NCBI GenBank assembly: GCA_900111435.1
Contig: FOIY01000003.1
Span: 370,201 to 434,200, forward strand
Length of the DNA stretch: 64,000 nt
Source of the DNA: Ruminococcaceae bacterium KH2T8
GTDB lineage: Bacteria; Bacillota; Clostridia; Saccharofermentanales; Saccharofermentanaceae
Direction of reading: 5' to 3'
Shown here: one piece after another, positions 15,772-24,523 of the stretch
Layout: each line of letters opens with the position of its first letter
Numbering within the stretch: position 1 is the stretch's first letter
Notes under the pieces: model-generated
The model's input: the letters and a program-made list of their open reading frames with translations, nothing else
Told to the model about the DNA's origin: nothing
Databases searched by the model: none
Program-made: the position numbers and the translations under genes

Positions 15772-17187
15772 ATGAGTAAGGGAACATGTAAGCTCGCGGT
15801 AAGGATACTTTCGCTTATACTTGCGATATTCTTACCTATCCAGATCTTGAGTGCCGATATCTCGGCTGCAGACGGTAACGAGATATACACGATCAACGGA
15901 TTCGATACGGATGACAATGTATATGACAGTGCGAACAATATCATCCACGGTCACACATATTGTCTTAACAGATCTAAGCCTTCACCTAATCAGGGTGAAT
16001 ATACAAGGCACAGACTCTCGGATATGCCCTACTCGATCTTCGATTACTGCACATATGCACACAGCCGTAAGTTCGGTAACGAGGACAAGACATTCACAGC
16101 TGAGGACGATGCAGAAGTAAGGCTCCTCCTCTTGAACCTCATAATCAAGCATGATCAGATGGATCTTCATAACATCCCCATGCAGGATCTCGTCTGGTAT
16201 CTTACATGCGGTAAGTTCTGTGATTCCTACTATGACGGCACTACTACGACGATGAATCTTGATCTTATGGACATCAAGAACCAGCTCAATGCAGAGCCGC
16301 ATTACACTTTCGCCGATCACGATGCTTATTTCTATTACTGCATCGACGGTCATTATCAGAATACTATCGGTAATGTATTTGTACCCATCGCGACATCCTT
16401 CACTATCGACAAGACTGTAGTTGACGGACTTGATGCAGTCGAGGACTATAACGGTATCGATGATACACTCGGCTTCACGATCGACCTTAACTTCTTCGAT
16501 ACACTCGGCATCAGACCCTGCGCTAACGAAGTATTCACATTCACTTTCACTGACAGAGACGGTAATGTAGACGTTCAGAATCTTACGACAGACGGCGTAG
16601 GTAATGTCTCGATCAACATCATGAGCGGCCAGAATGTAGACATCTCCGGATTCGACAGCATCAACTATCGCATAACGATATCAGAGTCCGATGCCAATAC
16701 CGACAGCACATGTAATACGGACAGCATCACATCTCCTAACTCGACTCTTACTGATAACGGCGACGGTTCTTATACATTTGATTTCAGCGAGTCTTATGTC
16801 GTAGATATCGATCTTGTTAACCGTCACATCAGCGCCGATCCCACACCCGTTCCTACTCAGACATCCGAGACTACTACGGAAGCTACGACAACTACTGCCG
16901 CTTCCGAGACGACTACTGAGGCTACCACTTCCGAAACAACAACAGTTGCTGCAAGCAGTGAAACAACTGCAGCATCCGTTCTCGGTGAAGCAAGAACAAG
17001 TGAGACATCCAAGGCAGCTGACGAGACAGAAGCAACTGCTACACCTACTCCCACTACTGCTCCTTCGGGAACCGTATCTACGGGTGAGCATACGACTTCT
17101 TCCACTTCCATAGCAGGTATCGCACTTATCGCTGCAGGTGCGATCGTATTCGCAGTTCGTCACTCAAGAAAGAATCAGTTGATCTGA
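15772..17187 (+). CDS. Surface protein, tandem paralogue of 14154-15572
   Basis: It has the same order of parts: signal peptide, thioester-like domain (HTYCLNRS, then PMQDLVW), Cna-B-like domain (FTIDKTV, RITISESD), Thr-rich stalk, TVSTGE, hydrophobic helix and basic tail. Nearly all cysteines are conserved with the first copy; the Cna-B part has one more (RPCANE). The Cna-B domain and stalk start are almost identical between copies, while the thioester-like region and C-terminal anchor differ more. Duplicated adhesin genes of this type often provide host- or fibre-binding variants. Ribosome site GGAGG. Confidence 0.75.
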   Translation: MSKGTCKLAVRILSLILAIFLPIQILSADISAADGNEIYTINGFDTDDNVYDSANNIIHGHTYCLNRSKPSPNQGEYTRHRLSDMPYSIFDYCTYAHSRKFGNEDKTFTAEDDAEVRLLLLNLIIKHDQMDLHNIPMQDLVWYLTCGKFCDSYYDGTTTTMNLDLMDIKNQLNAEPHYTFADHDAYFYYCIDGHYQNTIGNVFVPIATSFTIDKTVVDGLDAVEDYNGIDDTLGFTIDLNFFDTLGIRPCANEVFTFTFTDRDGNVDVQNLTTDGVGNVSINIMSGQNVDISGFDSINYRITISESDANTDSTCNTDSITSPNSTLTDNGDGSYTFDFSESYVVDIDLVNRHISADPTPVPTQTSETTTEATTTTAASETTTEATTSETTTVAASSETTAASVLGEARTSETSKAADETEATATPTPTTAPSGTVSTGEHTTSSTSIAGIALIAAGAIVFAVRHSRKNQLI

Positions 17188-17221
17188 TCTTGAGCATCCG
17201 ATATTTAAAACAGCAAAGAAG

Positions 17222-17254
17222 TACCTCGGCATCAATGAGCCGAGGTATTTCTTT
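17222..17254. terminator. Bidirectional terminator between convergent genes
   Basis: TACCTCGGC (17222-17230) pairs with GCCGAGGTA (17239-17247), followed by TTTCTTTTT rightward and by an A-rich flank that gives T-rich RNA leftward. It serves the second surface protein and the ABC permease gene. Confidence 0.85.
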
Positions 17255-17277
17255 TTATGTGTGAATCAAACTGAGGA

Positions 17278-18459
17278 TCAGTTGTATCTCAGTGCATCGA
17301 TAGGTCTCATCCTTGCGGCCTTTCTCGCGGGATAGAGTCCGAAGATCATACCTACTCCCATGGAGAATGCGACTGCTACGATGATAACTGTAGGCGACAA
17401 TCCGAAGTCGACCTTTCCGATTATGTTGATAACCTGCATCGTGAACCACGAAAATCCGATTCCGATCAGGCATCCCATAAGGCTCAATACGATAGCCTCG
17501 ATAAGGAACTGGAGCATGATGACCCTGGGCTGCGCACCGATAGCCTTTCGTATACCGATCTCCCTCGTTCTCTCCGTAACGGATACGAGCATGATGTTCA
17601 TGATACCGATACCGCCTACGAGGAGCGAGATACCTGCGATACCTCCGAGTAGGACTGACAGGACACCCGTGATCTTTCCCATGCTGTCCGTGATCGTGGA
17701 CTCGTTATAGATGGAATAGGCTTCCTCATCGTTGTTATATCTCTTGGCGAAATAATCCTCGAGATCCTGCGTCGCCGCAGCGAAATCATCATCCTTTGCG
17801 GAAGCGATAAAGTATGTGACGTTAAGACTTCCGTTAGGGAAAGCTCTTGCCATCGTCGTATAAGGAATATACGCCCTGTAAGGTGTACCCATGAGGAGTG
17901 CCATCATACCGGACGCTTCCTTCTCGGTAACGCCTATGATGATATACTCTCTGCCGTTAACTCTGATCGATTCACCTACGACATCTGCTCTACCCATGAC
18001 ATCTACGGCAAGCTCGTGATTGATAACGATGACGTTGCTGTGATTCTCGATATCGGGGTTCATGAGGAACCTTCCGCTTTCGATCTTAACGTTTGTGACC
18101 TCGGGGAGGGTCGGAGTCGTACCGAATACGATACTCTTCTCACTCTTTGATAGTGTCGAGAAGATACCGGCAGAATACATCTCGGGGGCAACATTCTCGA
18201 CATTAGGAAGAGTCTTTACGTCGTTTATGAGTTCATCCATCGTAAAAGGCTTTCCCGTGTCTGAATAGATGCTGACATCGATCTGATCGGTACCCAAAGA
18301 CGAGATCGTATCGGTGATCTTTCCCGAAGCTCCCGATACGAGCGATACGAGTACGACCAAAGAGAATACGCCGATGATAACGCCGAGCATCGTGAGGAAA
18401 GACCTCATCTTGTTGGACAGGATGGACTTGAGCGCCATCTTTACTGACTGAAAGATCAT
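17278..18459 (-). CDS. MacB-like ABC transporter permease (FtsX family)
   Basis: One N-terminal membrane helix, a large extracytoplasmic domain (residues about 45-265) and three C-terminal helices give the MacB/FtsX layout. Typical segments are MRSFLTMLGVIIGVFSLV at the N terminus, VGGIGIMNIMLVSVTERTREIGIRKAIGA and GLYPARKAARMRPIDALRY at the C terminus. It overlaps the ATPase gene by four bases. With the ATPase and the adaptor at 19235 it forms a MacAB-type exporter for peptides, antibiotics or lipoproteins; the cargo is unknown. Confidence 0.9.
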   Translation of the reverse strand: MIFQSVKMALKSILSNKMRSFLTMLGVIIGVFSLVVLVSLVSGASGKITDTISSLGTDQIDVSIYSDTGKPFTMDELINDVKTLPNVENVAPEMYSAGIFSTLSKSEKSIVFGTTPTLPEVTNVKIESGRFLMNPDIENHSNVIVINHELAVDVMGRADVVGESIRVNGREYIIIGVTEKEASGMMALLMGTPYRAYIPYTTMARAFPNGSLNVTYFIASAKDDDFAAATQDLEDYFAKRYNNDEEAYSIYNESTITDSMGKITGVLSVLLGGIAGISLLVGGIGIMNIMLVSVTERTREIGIRKAIGAQPRVIMLQFLIEAIVLSLMGCLIGIGFSWFTMQVINIIGKVDFGLSPTVIIVAVAFSMGVGMIFGLYPARKAARMRPIDALRYN

Positions 18460-19214
18460 GCGTAAGCCCCTCCTCTCATCTTGACTTCTTCGGGATTCTC
18501 CGAAGGCTTCTCCTGCTCATGCTCCTTCTCGGAGATCTCCTTATCGAATTCGATATCACTGACCTTACCGTCCATGATACGGATACTCCTCTGAGCCTGG
18601 CACGCTACGGAATCATCGTGCGTGATAAGAACGATGGTATTTCCCTGCTTATTAAGCTCCTTAAAGAGCTTCATGATCTGCTTACCCGTAGCGGAGTCGA
18701 GGTTACCCGTCGGCTCATCTGCGAGATAGAGCGAAGGCTTTGACGCCATGGCTCTGGCGATCGCAACTCTCTGCTGCTGACCACCCGACATCTGATTCGG
18801 GGTATGGCCTCTTCTCGTATAAAGATCTACCATCTCGAGGGCTTCCTTGACCCTTCTCTTGCGCTCGGCCATACCGACGCCCTGATAGATCAGCGGAAGC
18901 TCTACGTTCTCTTCTGCCGTCATTGTGGAGATCAGGTTAAAGCTCTGGAAGATAAAGCCGATCTTCTTGTTCCTGATCTTGGCAAGTTCCTTCTCGGAAT
19001 ATGTCTCGATGGGAAGTCCGTCCAGATAGTATTCACCGGAAGAAGCTACGTCGAGACAACCCATGATGTTCATGAGCGTTGACTTACCGCTTCCCGAAGG
19101 ACCGATGATACTTACGAACTCGCCGGGCTTTATATGTATGTTGGCGTGATCGAGCGCGTGAACGACTTCGTCACCCATGTAATATGTCTTACAGACATCC
19201 TTAAATATGATCAT
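18456..19214 (-). CDS. ABC transporter ATP-binding protein (MacB/LolD type)
   Basis: Walker A IGPSGSGKSTL, Q-loop FIFQSFNL, signature MSGGQQQRVAIARA, Walker B LYLADEPTGNLD and switch LITHDD are all intact. The typical TVHALDHANIHIKPGEF-like start of the LolD/MacB class is present (VVHALDHANIHI). A Glu/Lys-rich C-terminal tail of about 25 residues is extra. It should energise the permease encoded next. Confidence 0.95.
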   Translation of the reverse strand: MIIFKDVCKTYYMGDEVVHALDHANIHIKPGEFVSIIGPSGSGKSTLMNIMGCLDVASSGEYYLDGLPIETYSEKELAKIRNKKIGFIFQSFNLISTMTAEENVELPLIYQGVGMAERKRRVKEALEMVDLYTRRGHTPNQMSGGQQQRVAIARAMASKPSLYLADEPTGNLDSATGKQIMKLFKELNKQGNTIVLITHDDSVACQAQRSIRIMDGKVSDIEFDKEISEKEHEQEKPSENPEEVKMRGGAYA

Positions 19215-19234
19215 CTTCTAATGCCTCCGACGCT

Positions 19235-21070
19235 TTATTCGGCAGCATCCATGTATGCTGAGAGGGCATTTTCAGCGCTCTGCTCGTAATAAACGGTAGT
19301 ACCTTCGGAGATATCACCGATGATCTCAACGTCAGTACCGTCGGAGACACCCGTAGTAACCGTGACTCTTCCGCTGAGTGTTCCGTCTTCTTCAACGGAA
19401 GTATAGACGAAATTCTCATCACCGCTCTGCTGAAGTGCAGTCAGGGGGATCGAAAGGACATTTGTCGACTCACCTACTACGATGCTCGCGTCTGCGCTCA
19501 TGCCGAGTCTCATATCGGGATCCATATCAAGCGAGATCTCGACACTATACTTGGTCGATCCGGTAGTAGCGATATTGGAAACGTGTGTGATCGTTCCTTC
19601 GAACTCGCGGTCAGGTATAGCGATGCATGATACTGTAGCCGTCTGACCTTCCTCTACGCCGAGGATATCGAGCTCATCTACTTCGATAGAGACCTTAACA
19701 AGATCAGTCGTTGCGATAGTGATGACCATATTCTCGGAAGTATTGGTCGAAGGTCTGCCTGAACCTGAAGATGCGCTACCCGAATAAGCAGAAGCAAGAG
19801 CGCTCAGGTTAGATGCATTTGATGCACTGTAGAGCGCTGCATAATCGGAGATACTGGGCGTTGTTGATCCGGCATAAGCTGCAAGGAATTCATTTACGTC
19901 AAAGTCTGAAGGCAGTGCTGCGATGGCAGAATCAACACCGGAAACAGAAGGTGTCGTGCTCGGCTGTGCTGCAGGAGCAGAACCCTCCGTAGGCTCGAAA
20001 GTGATCATCAGCATGCAGGAATTACCGAGTACTGTCGCAACAACGTTAGATGAACCTTCGATATCGTACTCAAGGCTTTCGGCATCAGCAAAGATATATC
20101 CGTCCTTAGCCTCAAGAGCGACCATTGCCGTATAAGATGTTCCGGGGCCGAAAGTATCGCCGGCGCCGACCCATCTGATAGTACCTGTATAACGGTCTGT
20201 CTCTTCGATCTCGCTTTGAGGTGTTGCGCCGTCTGCGGGAGCCGTGATCTCAAGACCCGTAAGATCAGTGATGTATTCAGCCGTAACTGCGGGAGTCGCA
20301 GGAGCAGAAGGCTCAGTCGCGGCAGGTGCGGCCGTCTCAGCGGGAGCCTCTGTCTCTGAAGGCTCGGCAGTTGTGGAAGACTCTGCAGGCTGAGTCTCTG
20401 AAGCATCAGTCTGCTCCGCAGTATCTGATGTACTGTCAGGTGTCGAGTCCGCGTTCGTATCAGTAGTTGTCTGATCGTCACCCGAATCGAGCTTACCGAG
20501 AAGATCGGAATAGCCCGACAGATCTACGCCCGAAGTATTATCAGATGCGCTGTTGCTTCCGAGCTGAGTAACCACTCCGTCCTGAGTAGCTACGATAAAG
20601 GGATTAAGATAGAATGCCGTTAGGATATCGATCTTATTGTTCAGGTATTCCTGTCTTGTCTGATATTCTTCGATCTCGTAGTCAGTCATATCGTGTGTAT
20701 CCTTAAGGACCTTATCGATATTATCAAGCTCGCTCTGAGCGCTTACGATAGCGGTCGTGATGGATGCGGGATCGATATTTGCGATGACATCACCTTCGTG
20801 TACTTCGTCACCTACCTCGACTAATGTCTCGGAGATGATGAGCTCAGTCGGGATATTGATATCGTAAGTATCTGCGGCGGTGAGATTTCCGCTGCCGTCT
20901 ACGGTACTTATGATGCTCATCTTTGTAACCTGAGCTTCACCGGGCTTTGCGAGCATAGCAGTTGCTTTCTCCATCGTCTTGCTCAGGAACGCAAGACCTC
21001 CGCCCATAAGGATTACGATACTTAATGTGATCACCAGAGGGGCAACCCACTTTTTCTTTTTCTTAGCCAT
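19235..21070 (-). CDS. HlyD/MacA-like membrane-fusion (adaptor) protein with large insert
   Basis: An N-terminal membrane anchor (9-30) and the first lipoyl half (ADTYDINIPTELIISETLVEVGDEVHEGDVIA) are followed by a short hairpin and the second lipoyl half (FIVATQDGVVTQL). Instead of continuing directly, about 280 residues intervene: a Thr/Ser/Pro/Ala-rich linker, a compact domain with ITAPADGATP, IRWVGAGDTF and GTSYTAMVAL, and another Ser-rich linker. The beta-barrel and membrane-proximal parts then resume (IATTDLVKVSIEVDELDILGV, LSIPLTAL). At 611 residues it is far longer than usual adaptors. First gene of the exporter operon. Confidence 0.85.
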   Translation of the reverse strand: MAKKKKKWVAPLVITLSIVILMGGGLAFLSKTMEKATAMLAKPGEAQVTKMSIISTVDGSGNLTAADTYDINIPTELIISETLVEVGDEVHEGDVIANIDPASITTAIVSAQSELDNIDKVLKDTHDMTDYEIEEYQTRQEYLNNKIDILTAFYLNPFIVATQDGVVTQLGSNSASDNTSGVDLSGYSDLLGKLDSGDDQTTTDTNADSTPDSTSDTAEQTDASETQPAESSTTAEPSETEAPAETAAPAATEPSAPATPAVTAEYITDLTGLEITAPADGATPQSEIEETDRYTGTIRWVGAGDTFGPGTSYTAMVALEAKDGYIFADAESLEYDIEGSSNVVATVLGNSCMLMITFEPTEGSAPAAQPSTTPSVSGVDSAIAALPSDFDVNEFLAAYAGSTTPSISDYAALYSASNASNLSALASAYSGSASSGSGRPSTNTSENMVITIATTDLVKVSIEVDELDILGVEEGQTATVSCIAIPDREFEGTITHVSNIATTGSTKYSVEISLDMDPDMRLGMSADASIVVGESTNVLSIPLTALQQSGDENFVYTSVEEDGTLSGRVTVTTGVSDGTDVEIIGDISEGTTVYYEQSAENALSAYMDAAE

Positions 21071-21119
21071 AATCGGATAGTTTCCTTCCTATAAACCTTA
21101 TTCTCTTTCTACAATGGAT

Positions 21120-21174
21120 ATATTACCAATCGGGTGTTGAGTTAGGATAAAAAAATGATTAAGAAAAGTTTAAG
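21120..21174 (-). promoter_or_regulatory. Exporter operon promoter with 11-bp TTAA direct repeat
   Basis: Reading leftward, CTTAAA and CTTAAT half-sites (21169-21174 and 21158-21163) are 11 bases apart and lie about 10 bases upstream of a weak -35 (ATCCTA, 21143-21148), with TAATAT as -10 (21120-21125). This is an activator-type layout. Confidence 0.55.
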
Positions 21175-21231
21175 TTGGAATTCCCGCTATCCCGCACTCA
21201 GAACCGGGGCCAAAAGCCGCGAACTTTAGGC

Positions 21232-21237
21232 TATAAT
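21232..21237 (+). promoter_or_regulatory. -10 box of DUF2752 gene
   Basis: TATAAT lies 24 bases before the ATG at 21262; no clear -35 box. Confidence 0.45.
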
Positions 21238-21261
21238 ATGTACGGAAATAAGGAGGAGATA

Positions 21262-21633
21262 ATGTCCAAGCCGGCAAGAGATACACTCATAACAGCGATA
21301 TTGATCCTGACGCTGGGAACCGCGTATTATTTCGTGCTGAAATATACGTCTTTCGGTATCCCCTGCTATTTCTATAAGACGACCGGTTATAAGTGTCCCG
21401 CGTGCGGAATCTCGCATATGTTCATGCACATGTCTCACTTTCAGTTCAAGGAAGCTCTAAATGATAATCATGTCATGTTCTTTCTTTGGCCTTTTACCTT
21501 TTCGGAGCTTTTATACGTCAGATATCTGACCTCCGCAAAGCGCGATATACCTAAGTGGAATAAAATATTTTTGTACGTTGCAGTTGGAATTAGCGCAATT
21601 TACTGTATAATAAGAAATACAGAGTTATTCTGA
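21262..21633 (+). CDS. DUF2752 membrane protein
   Basis: A 123-residue protein with three predicted membrane helices. The family hallmark is Cys-x-x-Cys-Gly in GYKCPACGISHMFMHM following a hydrophobic stretch (FGIPCYFYKTTG). The function of DUF2752 proteins is unknown. The start at 21262 is fixed by AAGGAGGAGAT just upstream; an in-frame start at 21175 would lie upstream of the -10 box. It is divergent from the exporter operon and close to the next small membrane gene. Confidence 0.8.
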   Translation: MSKPARDTLITAILILTLGTAYYFVLKYTSFGIPCYFYKTTGYKCPACGISHMFMHMSHFQFKEALNDNHVMFFLWPFTFSELLYVRYLTSAKRDIPKWNKIFLYVAVGISAIYCIIRNTELF

Positions 21634-21658
21634 AAATTTTAACTTGGGGGATTTTGAA

Positions 21659-21943
21659 ATGGAAAATGAAAATTACACCAATGCACCCGTGATCGACGGA
21701 CAGCCCGAGGATGGCAAGGCTACCGCTGCGCTCGTACTTGGTATTGTAGGTATCCTTTGCTGCGGACCTTGTGCAGTTGTAGGACTTATCATGGCTCTTC
21801 AGGCTAAGAACGCCGGTAACACAAGCGGTAAGTGCACAGCAGGTATGGTACTTTCTATCATCGGTATCGTTCTCTGGATCGGTGCATTGATCTTCAACAT
21901 CGCTACAGGCGCATTCTCCACCATCATGGACAGCTACTCCTAA
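21659..21943 (+). CDS. Small DUF4190-like membrane protein
   Basis: A 94-residue protein with an acidic N terminus and two helices: KATAALVLGIVGILCCGPCAVVGLIMALQ and AGMVLSIIGIVLWIGALIFNI. The pattern of Gly-rich helices separated by a small polar loop with AKNAGNTSGKC fits the DUF4190 family of unknown function. A GGGGG ribosome site precedes ATG 21659. A strong terminator follows. Confidence 0.75.
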   Translation: MENENYTNAPVIDGQPEDGKATAALVLGIVGILCCGPCAVVGLIMALQAKNAGNTSGKCTAGMVLSIIGIVLWIGALIFNIATGAFSTIMDSYS

Positions 21944-21967
21944 TAGCGATCAGTAAACGATCACAAC

Positions 21968-22005
21968 AAGAACCTCGGTCATATGGCCGAGGTTCTTTCT
22001 TTTTG
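21968..22005 (+). terminator. Rho-independent terminator
   Basis: AAGAACCTCGG pairs with CCGAGGTTCTT around TCATATGG, followed by TCTTTTTG. Confidence 0.9.
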
Positions 22006-22058
22006 CTTTATTTGTACCAAGATAGATAAGTATCTATCTGACTGAACAGGTCTCCCTG

Positions 22059-22433
22059 TCAGCTCTTCCAGAGACCGTGGAGATTACAGTATGCGTATGC
22101 AGCGATGATCTCTGCGCCTTCTACCATTGCGAATACTGCTTCGGGCTTATCACCGGGATTGAGCTCGGCGATCTGTACTCCTGCATTTGTCTCGAGGATA
22201 ACATGTGAGATGTAATGCTCAGCTGTCATGGGATGCTCTACAGATCCTACGGAAACTCTGATGACCTTGCCATCTACAGTTACAACGGGAACATGCTTTT
22301 CTACTGCCGCATCAACGGAAGCGGGGATCAGTTCCTCCATCTTCTCACCGCAGCAGACTACGGGGACTTTACTGTCAACGATCTTGATGATAATGTTGCC
22401 GCAATGCTTGCAGCGATAAAGTGTTACTGCCAT
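22059..22433 (-). CDS. dfx: Desulfoferrodoxin (superoxide reductase, class I)
   Basis: The N-terminal desulforedoxin-like Fe(Cys)4 site is complete: Cys8, Cys11, Cys27 and Cys28 (YRCKHCGNI and VVCCGEKM). The catalytic Fe(His)4Cys site is also complete: Glu45-Lys46-His47 (EKHVPVV), VEHPMTAEHYI with two histidines, and YCNLHGLWK with the Cys and last His. The enzyme reduces superoxide to peroxide in the cytoplasm, using rubredoxin as electron donor, and is typical of anaerobes. It is a single gene with an AGGAGG site and an extended -10 promoter (22463-22471). Works with the rubrerythrin at 40710. Confidence 0.95.
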   Translation of the reverse strand: MAVTLYRCKHCGNIIIKIVDSKVPVVCCGEKMEELIPASVDAAVEKHVPVVTVDGKVIRVSVGSVEHPMTAEHYISHVILETNAGVQIAELNPGDKPEAVFAMVEGAEIIAAYAYCNLHGLWKS

Positions 22434-22462
22434 AGATAAGACCTCCTTTTACACTATGATCT

Positions 22463-22471
22463 ATTTTACCA
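22463..22471 (-). promoter_or_regulatory. Extended -10 promoter of desulfoferrodoxin gene
   Basis: Reading leftward, TGGTAAAAT lies 30 bases before the start codon. Confidence 0.5.
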
Positions 22472-22482
22472 TGAATAAAGGA

Positions 22483-22926
22483 TCAATAAGATGATCTCAA
22501 GTATTTACGCTTCGTAACGATCGTATAGATGAGCATATATAAGATGCTGACTGCGATCGGGATAGCGCCGAGATAAGGAGTATTGATCACGATCGGTATC
22601 GAATAGAATTCGAAGAAACCGTTGAGTGAGAACAGCCCCGCGACCGTACTGCCGAAATAGAACTCAATGCAGAAATATGTAAGAGCCAGTATCAGGACAT
22701 CGAGCGAGAGATAAAATCCCGCGATGGCAAGAGCACGTCCGAAGGAAACAAAATCCTTTCGTCCCAGGAACAGTATATAGAGCAATTCATAGATAGCCGC
22801 CAATGCGAGCGCTCCGAGTGCGATAAGGCAGACACGAGGATCTGCTACCCACTTCGAGACAAAAGCATATACGACTACAAAGAAAAACGAGATCTCATAA
22901 AACATTCCGCCGCGTTTCATGGTCAT
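22483..22926 (-). CDS. Hypothetical four-helix membrane protein
   Basis: Not recognised. Four hydrophobic segments (about residues 10-27, 32-52, 64-88 and 105-135) account for most of the 147 residues; the loops are short and the C terminus basic (TKRKYLRSSY). AAAGGA precedes the ATG at 22926. It follows the 193-residue gene at 22965 and is probably on the same transcript. Confidence 0.6.
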   Translation of the reverse strand: MTMKRGGMFYEISFFFVVVYAFVSKWVADPRVCLIALGALALAAIYELLYILFLGRKDFVSFGRALAIAGFYLSLDVLILALTYFCIEFYFGSTVAGLFSLNGFFEFYSIPIVINTPYLGAIPIAVSILYMLIYTIVTKRKYLRSSY

Positions 22927-22964
22927 TATCCTTTCCTGATCAAGTTTATCGTAAGGTTATTCTA

Positions 22965-23546
22965 CTACTTTCCGAACAGCTTGGAAAAGAAGCCGCCCTT
23001 AGCCTTTTCGGTGTCGCCGGACTTAGCGCCCGGGGCACTCGCCTGCTTTCTCATTACGCCTTCGTTATACTTTTCGAGGTCGACCGCATTCGGATAAGCT
23101 TTTTCGAAACGATCCAGTAGTCCGTCATCCAAGCTCTTTACCTGAAGCTTCGTGCCGTCGACAGCTACGATCTCGATCTGAGAATTACTGTTTTGCATCC
23201 TTACGGGATTGGTCCAGAGCTCATCGTAAAAATCGGCTTTCAGGAGACCGCCTTCGAGGATGCTTTCGAGCTTTATATCCTTCTCGAAAGCCGCCAGCGC
23301 GCCGTAATTCATGACCTGCATCCTGTTATCGTAGAGCGCCCTCTGAAGCTGCTCTCCGCTTATGAAGTGATACGCCTCATTCTCGTGCCTGTCGCTCTTT
23401 TCCGAATACTTCGGGAAGATGCTGTCCCAGGGCCCGACTTCCGATACCAGCCAGTTATACTTAGTCACATCTTCTCCGATCACTTCAAAGACCGGATACA
23501 TCTTGATAAAAAGATCGGCAGATGTATTGATGTAAAGTCCGTTCAT
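22965..23546 (-). CDS. Hypothetical protein (193 aa)
   Basis: Not recognised. A soluble protein with mixed alpha/beta pattern, ending in a flexible Ala/Gly/Lys-rich tail and the amphipathic GGFFSKLFGK. A similar GFF-x-x-LF segment occurs in the unrelated protein at 595-1236, perhaps a membrane- or partner-binding tail. The body contains YNWLVSEVGPWDSIFPKYSEKS and DGTKLQVKSLDDGLLDRFEKAYP. It lies 12 bases downstream of the YitT-like gene. Confidence 0.55.
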   Translation of the reverse strand: MNGLYINTSADLFIKMYPVFEVIGEDVTKYNWLVSEVGPWDSIFPKYSEKSDRHENEAYHFISGEQLQRALYDNRMQVMNYGALAAFEKDIKLESILEGGLLKADFYDELWTNPVRMQNSNSQIEIVAVDGTKLQVKSLDDGLLDRFEKAYPNAVDLEKYNEGVMRKQASAPGAKSGDTEKAKGGFFSKLFGK

Positions 23547-23558
23547 ATATCTCCTCCG

Positions 23559-24413
23559 TCAATCGTTAGGTCTCATATAAAATCTTCCGCTTATACGATC
23601 GGTCCTTATTGCATTTATAAATGCATCGGGATCGGCTTTACGGATCTCTTCCATTATATGCTTGAGTTCTTCGCTGTCTATAACAGAATATATGAGACTC
23701 TTCTTATTACCCTCGTACATTCCCTCCGCATTCATCCTGGTAGCGCCGTGGTTCGTGAGCCTGTTGATGAGCTCGGCGATCTCCTTGGGGTGCTCCGTGA
23801 CGACAAAGAGAGTATCCTTTCGATACCTCTTATACATCGCATTAACGACCTGCGTGGATACAAACTGGAATATTATCGAGTAGAGCGCCTTATCCCATCC
23901 GAAGAGGAAACCGTCGCACACGAGAACGAATACGTTAAAGAGCAGGATGTAGTTCCATGTCTCTATCTTGAACTTCTCCGAGAAATAGATCGAGATAAAA
24001 TCCGTGCCTCCACTCGTCGCCCCGGCATTAAGACACAGCGACACCGCAATGCCGTTTATAAGGCCTCCGAAGACGCTTATGAGAAGAACATCGGAAGTGA
24101 TCTCGAAGACGGGTATAAAGTCCGTTAGAAACGCCACGATCGCGATCGTGATGCAGGAGTAAACGGTAAACCTCTTGCCTATCTTTCGAAAGCTCAAGAT
24201 GACCGGGAAGATGTTAAGGAGAACATAGATCGGACCGTACGGGATGCTGATGCCGAGGAGCCTGCCGAAGATATTCTGGATAAGGATCGAAAGGCCCGAG
24301 AAGCCGCCCGGCAAAAGGTCGCCCGATCGTACGAATGACCTGATATTAAAGGACATTATAAGGCCTGCTGCCATGCACATCAGAACCCTTAAGACTTTGT
24401 TCTTTCTGCCCAT
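23559..24413 (-). CDS. YitT family membrane protein (DUF161 + DUF2179)
   Basis: Five or six membrane helices are visible, including SGDLLPGGFSGLSILIQNIFG and LCLNAGATSGGTDFISIYFSEKF, which are the two Gly-rich repeats typical of the YitT family. The C-terminal 85 residues are a soluble DUF2179 domain (FVVTEHPKEIAELINRL, GATRMNAEGMY, DSEELKHIMEEIRKADPDAFI). The transported substrate is unknown. It has an extended -10 promoter at 24438-24446, right behind the ilvE terminator. Confidence 0.9.
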   Translation of the reverse strand: MGRKNKVLRVLMCMAAGLIMSFNIRSFVRSGDLLPGGFSGLSILIQNIFGRLLGISIPYGPIYVLLNIFPVILSFRKIGKRFTVYSCITIAIVAFLTDFIPVFEITSDVLLISVFGGLINGIAVSLCLNAGATSGGTDFISIYFSEKFKIETWNYILLFNVFVLVCDGFLFGWDKALYSIIFQFVSTQVVNAMYKRYRKDTLFVVTEHPKEIAELINRLTNHGATRMNAEGMYEGNKKSLIYSVIDSEELKHIMEEIRKADPDAFINAIRTDRISGRFYMRPND

Positions 24414-24437
24414 AAGACTTCATCTCCTTATGCATGG

Positions 24438-24446
24438 ATTTTATCA
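24438..24446 (-). promoter_or_regulatory. Extended -10 promoter of YitT gene
   Basis: Reading leftward, TGATAAAAT lies 25 bases before the start codon at 24413 and directly after the ilvE terminator. Confidence 0.5.
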
Positions 24447-24447
24447 C

Positions 24448-24489
24448 AGAAAAAGGCCTCCGCAGGACCTTAAAAGTCCGGCGGAGGCC
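24448..24489 (-). terminator. Terminator of ilvE
   Basis: On the minus strand GGCCTCCGC and GCGGAGGCC pair with an inner GGAC/GTCC helix, followed by TTTTTCTG. Confidence 0.9.
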
Positions 24490-24523
24490 ATTGTTAACGT
24501 ATTGTTTTCCGATAGGTAACTTC

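Noticed and set aside
1136..23010. GFF-x-x-LF segments in two hypothetical proteins as beta-clamp-binding motifs
   Set aside because: They lack the required Q-L-x-L-F pattern and neither protein has a DNA-related domain.
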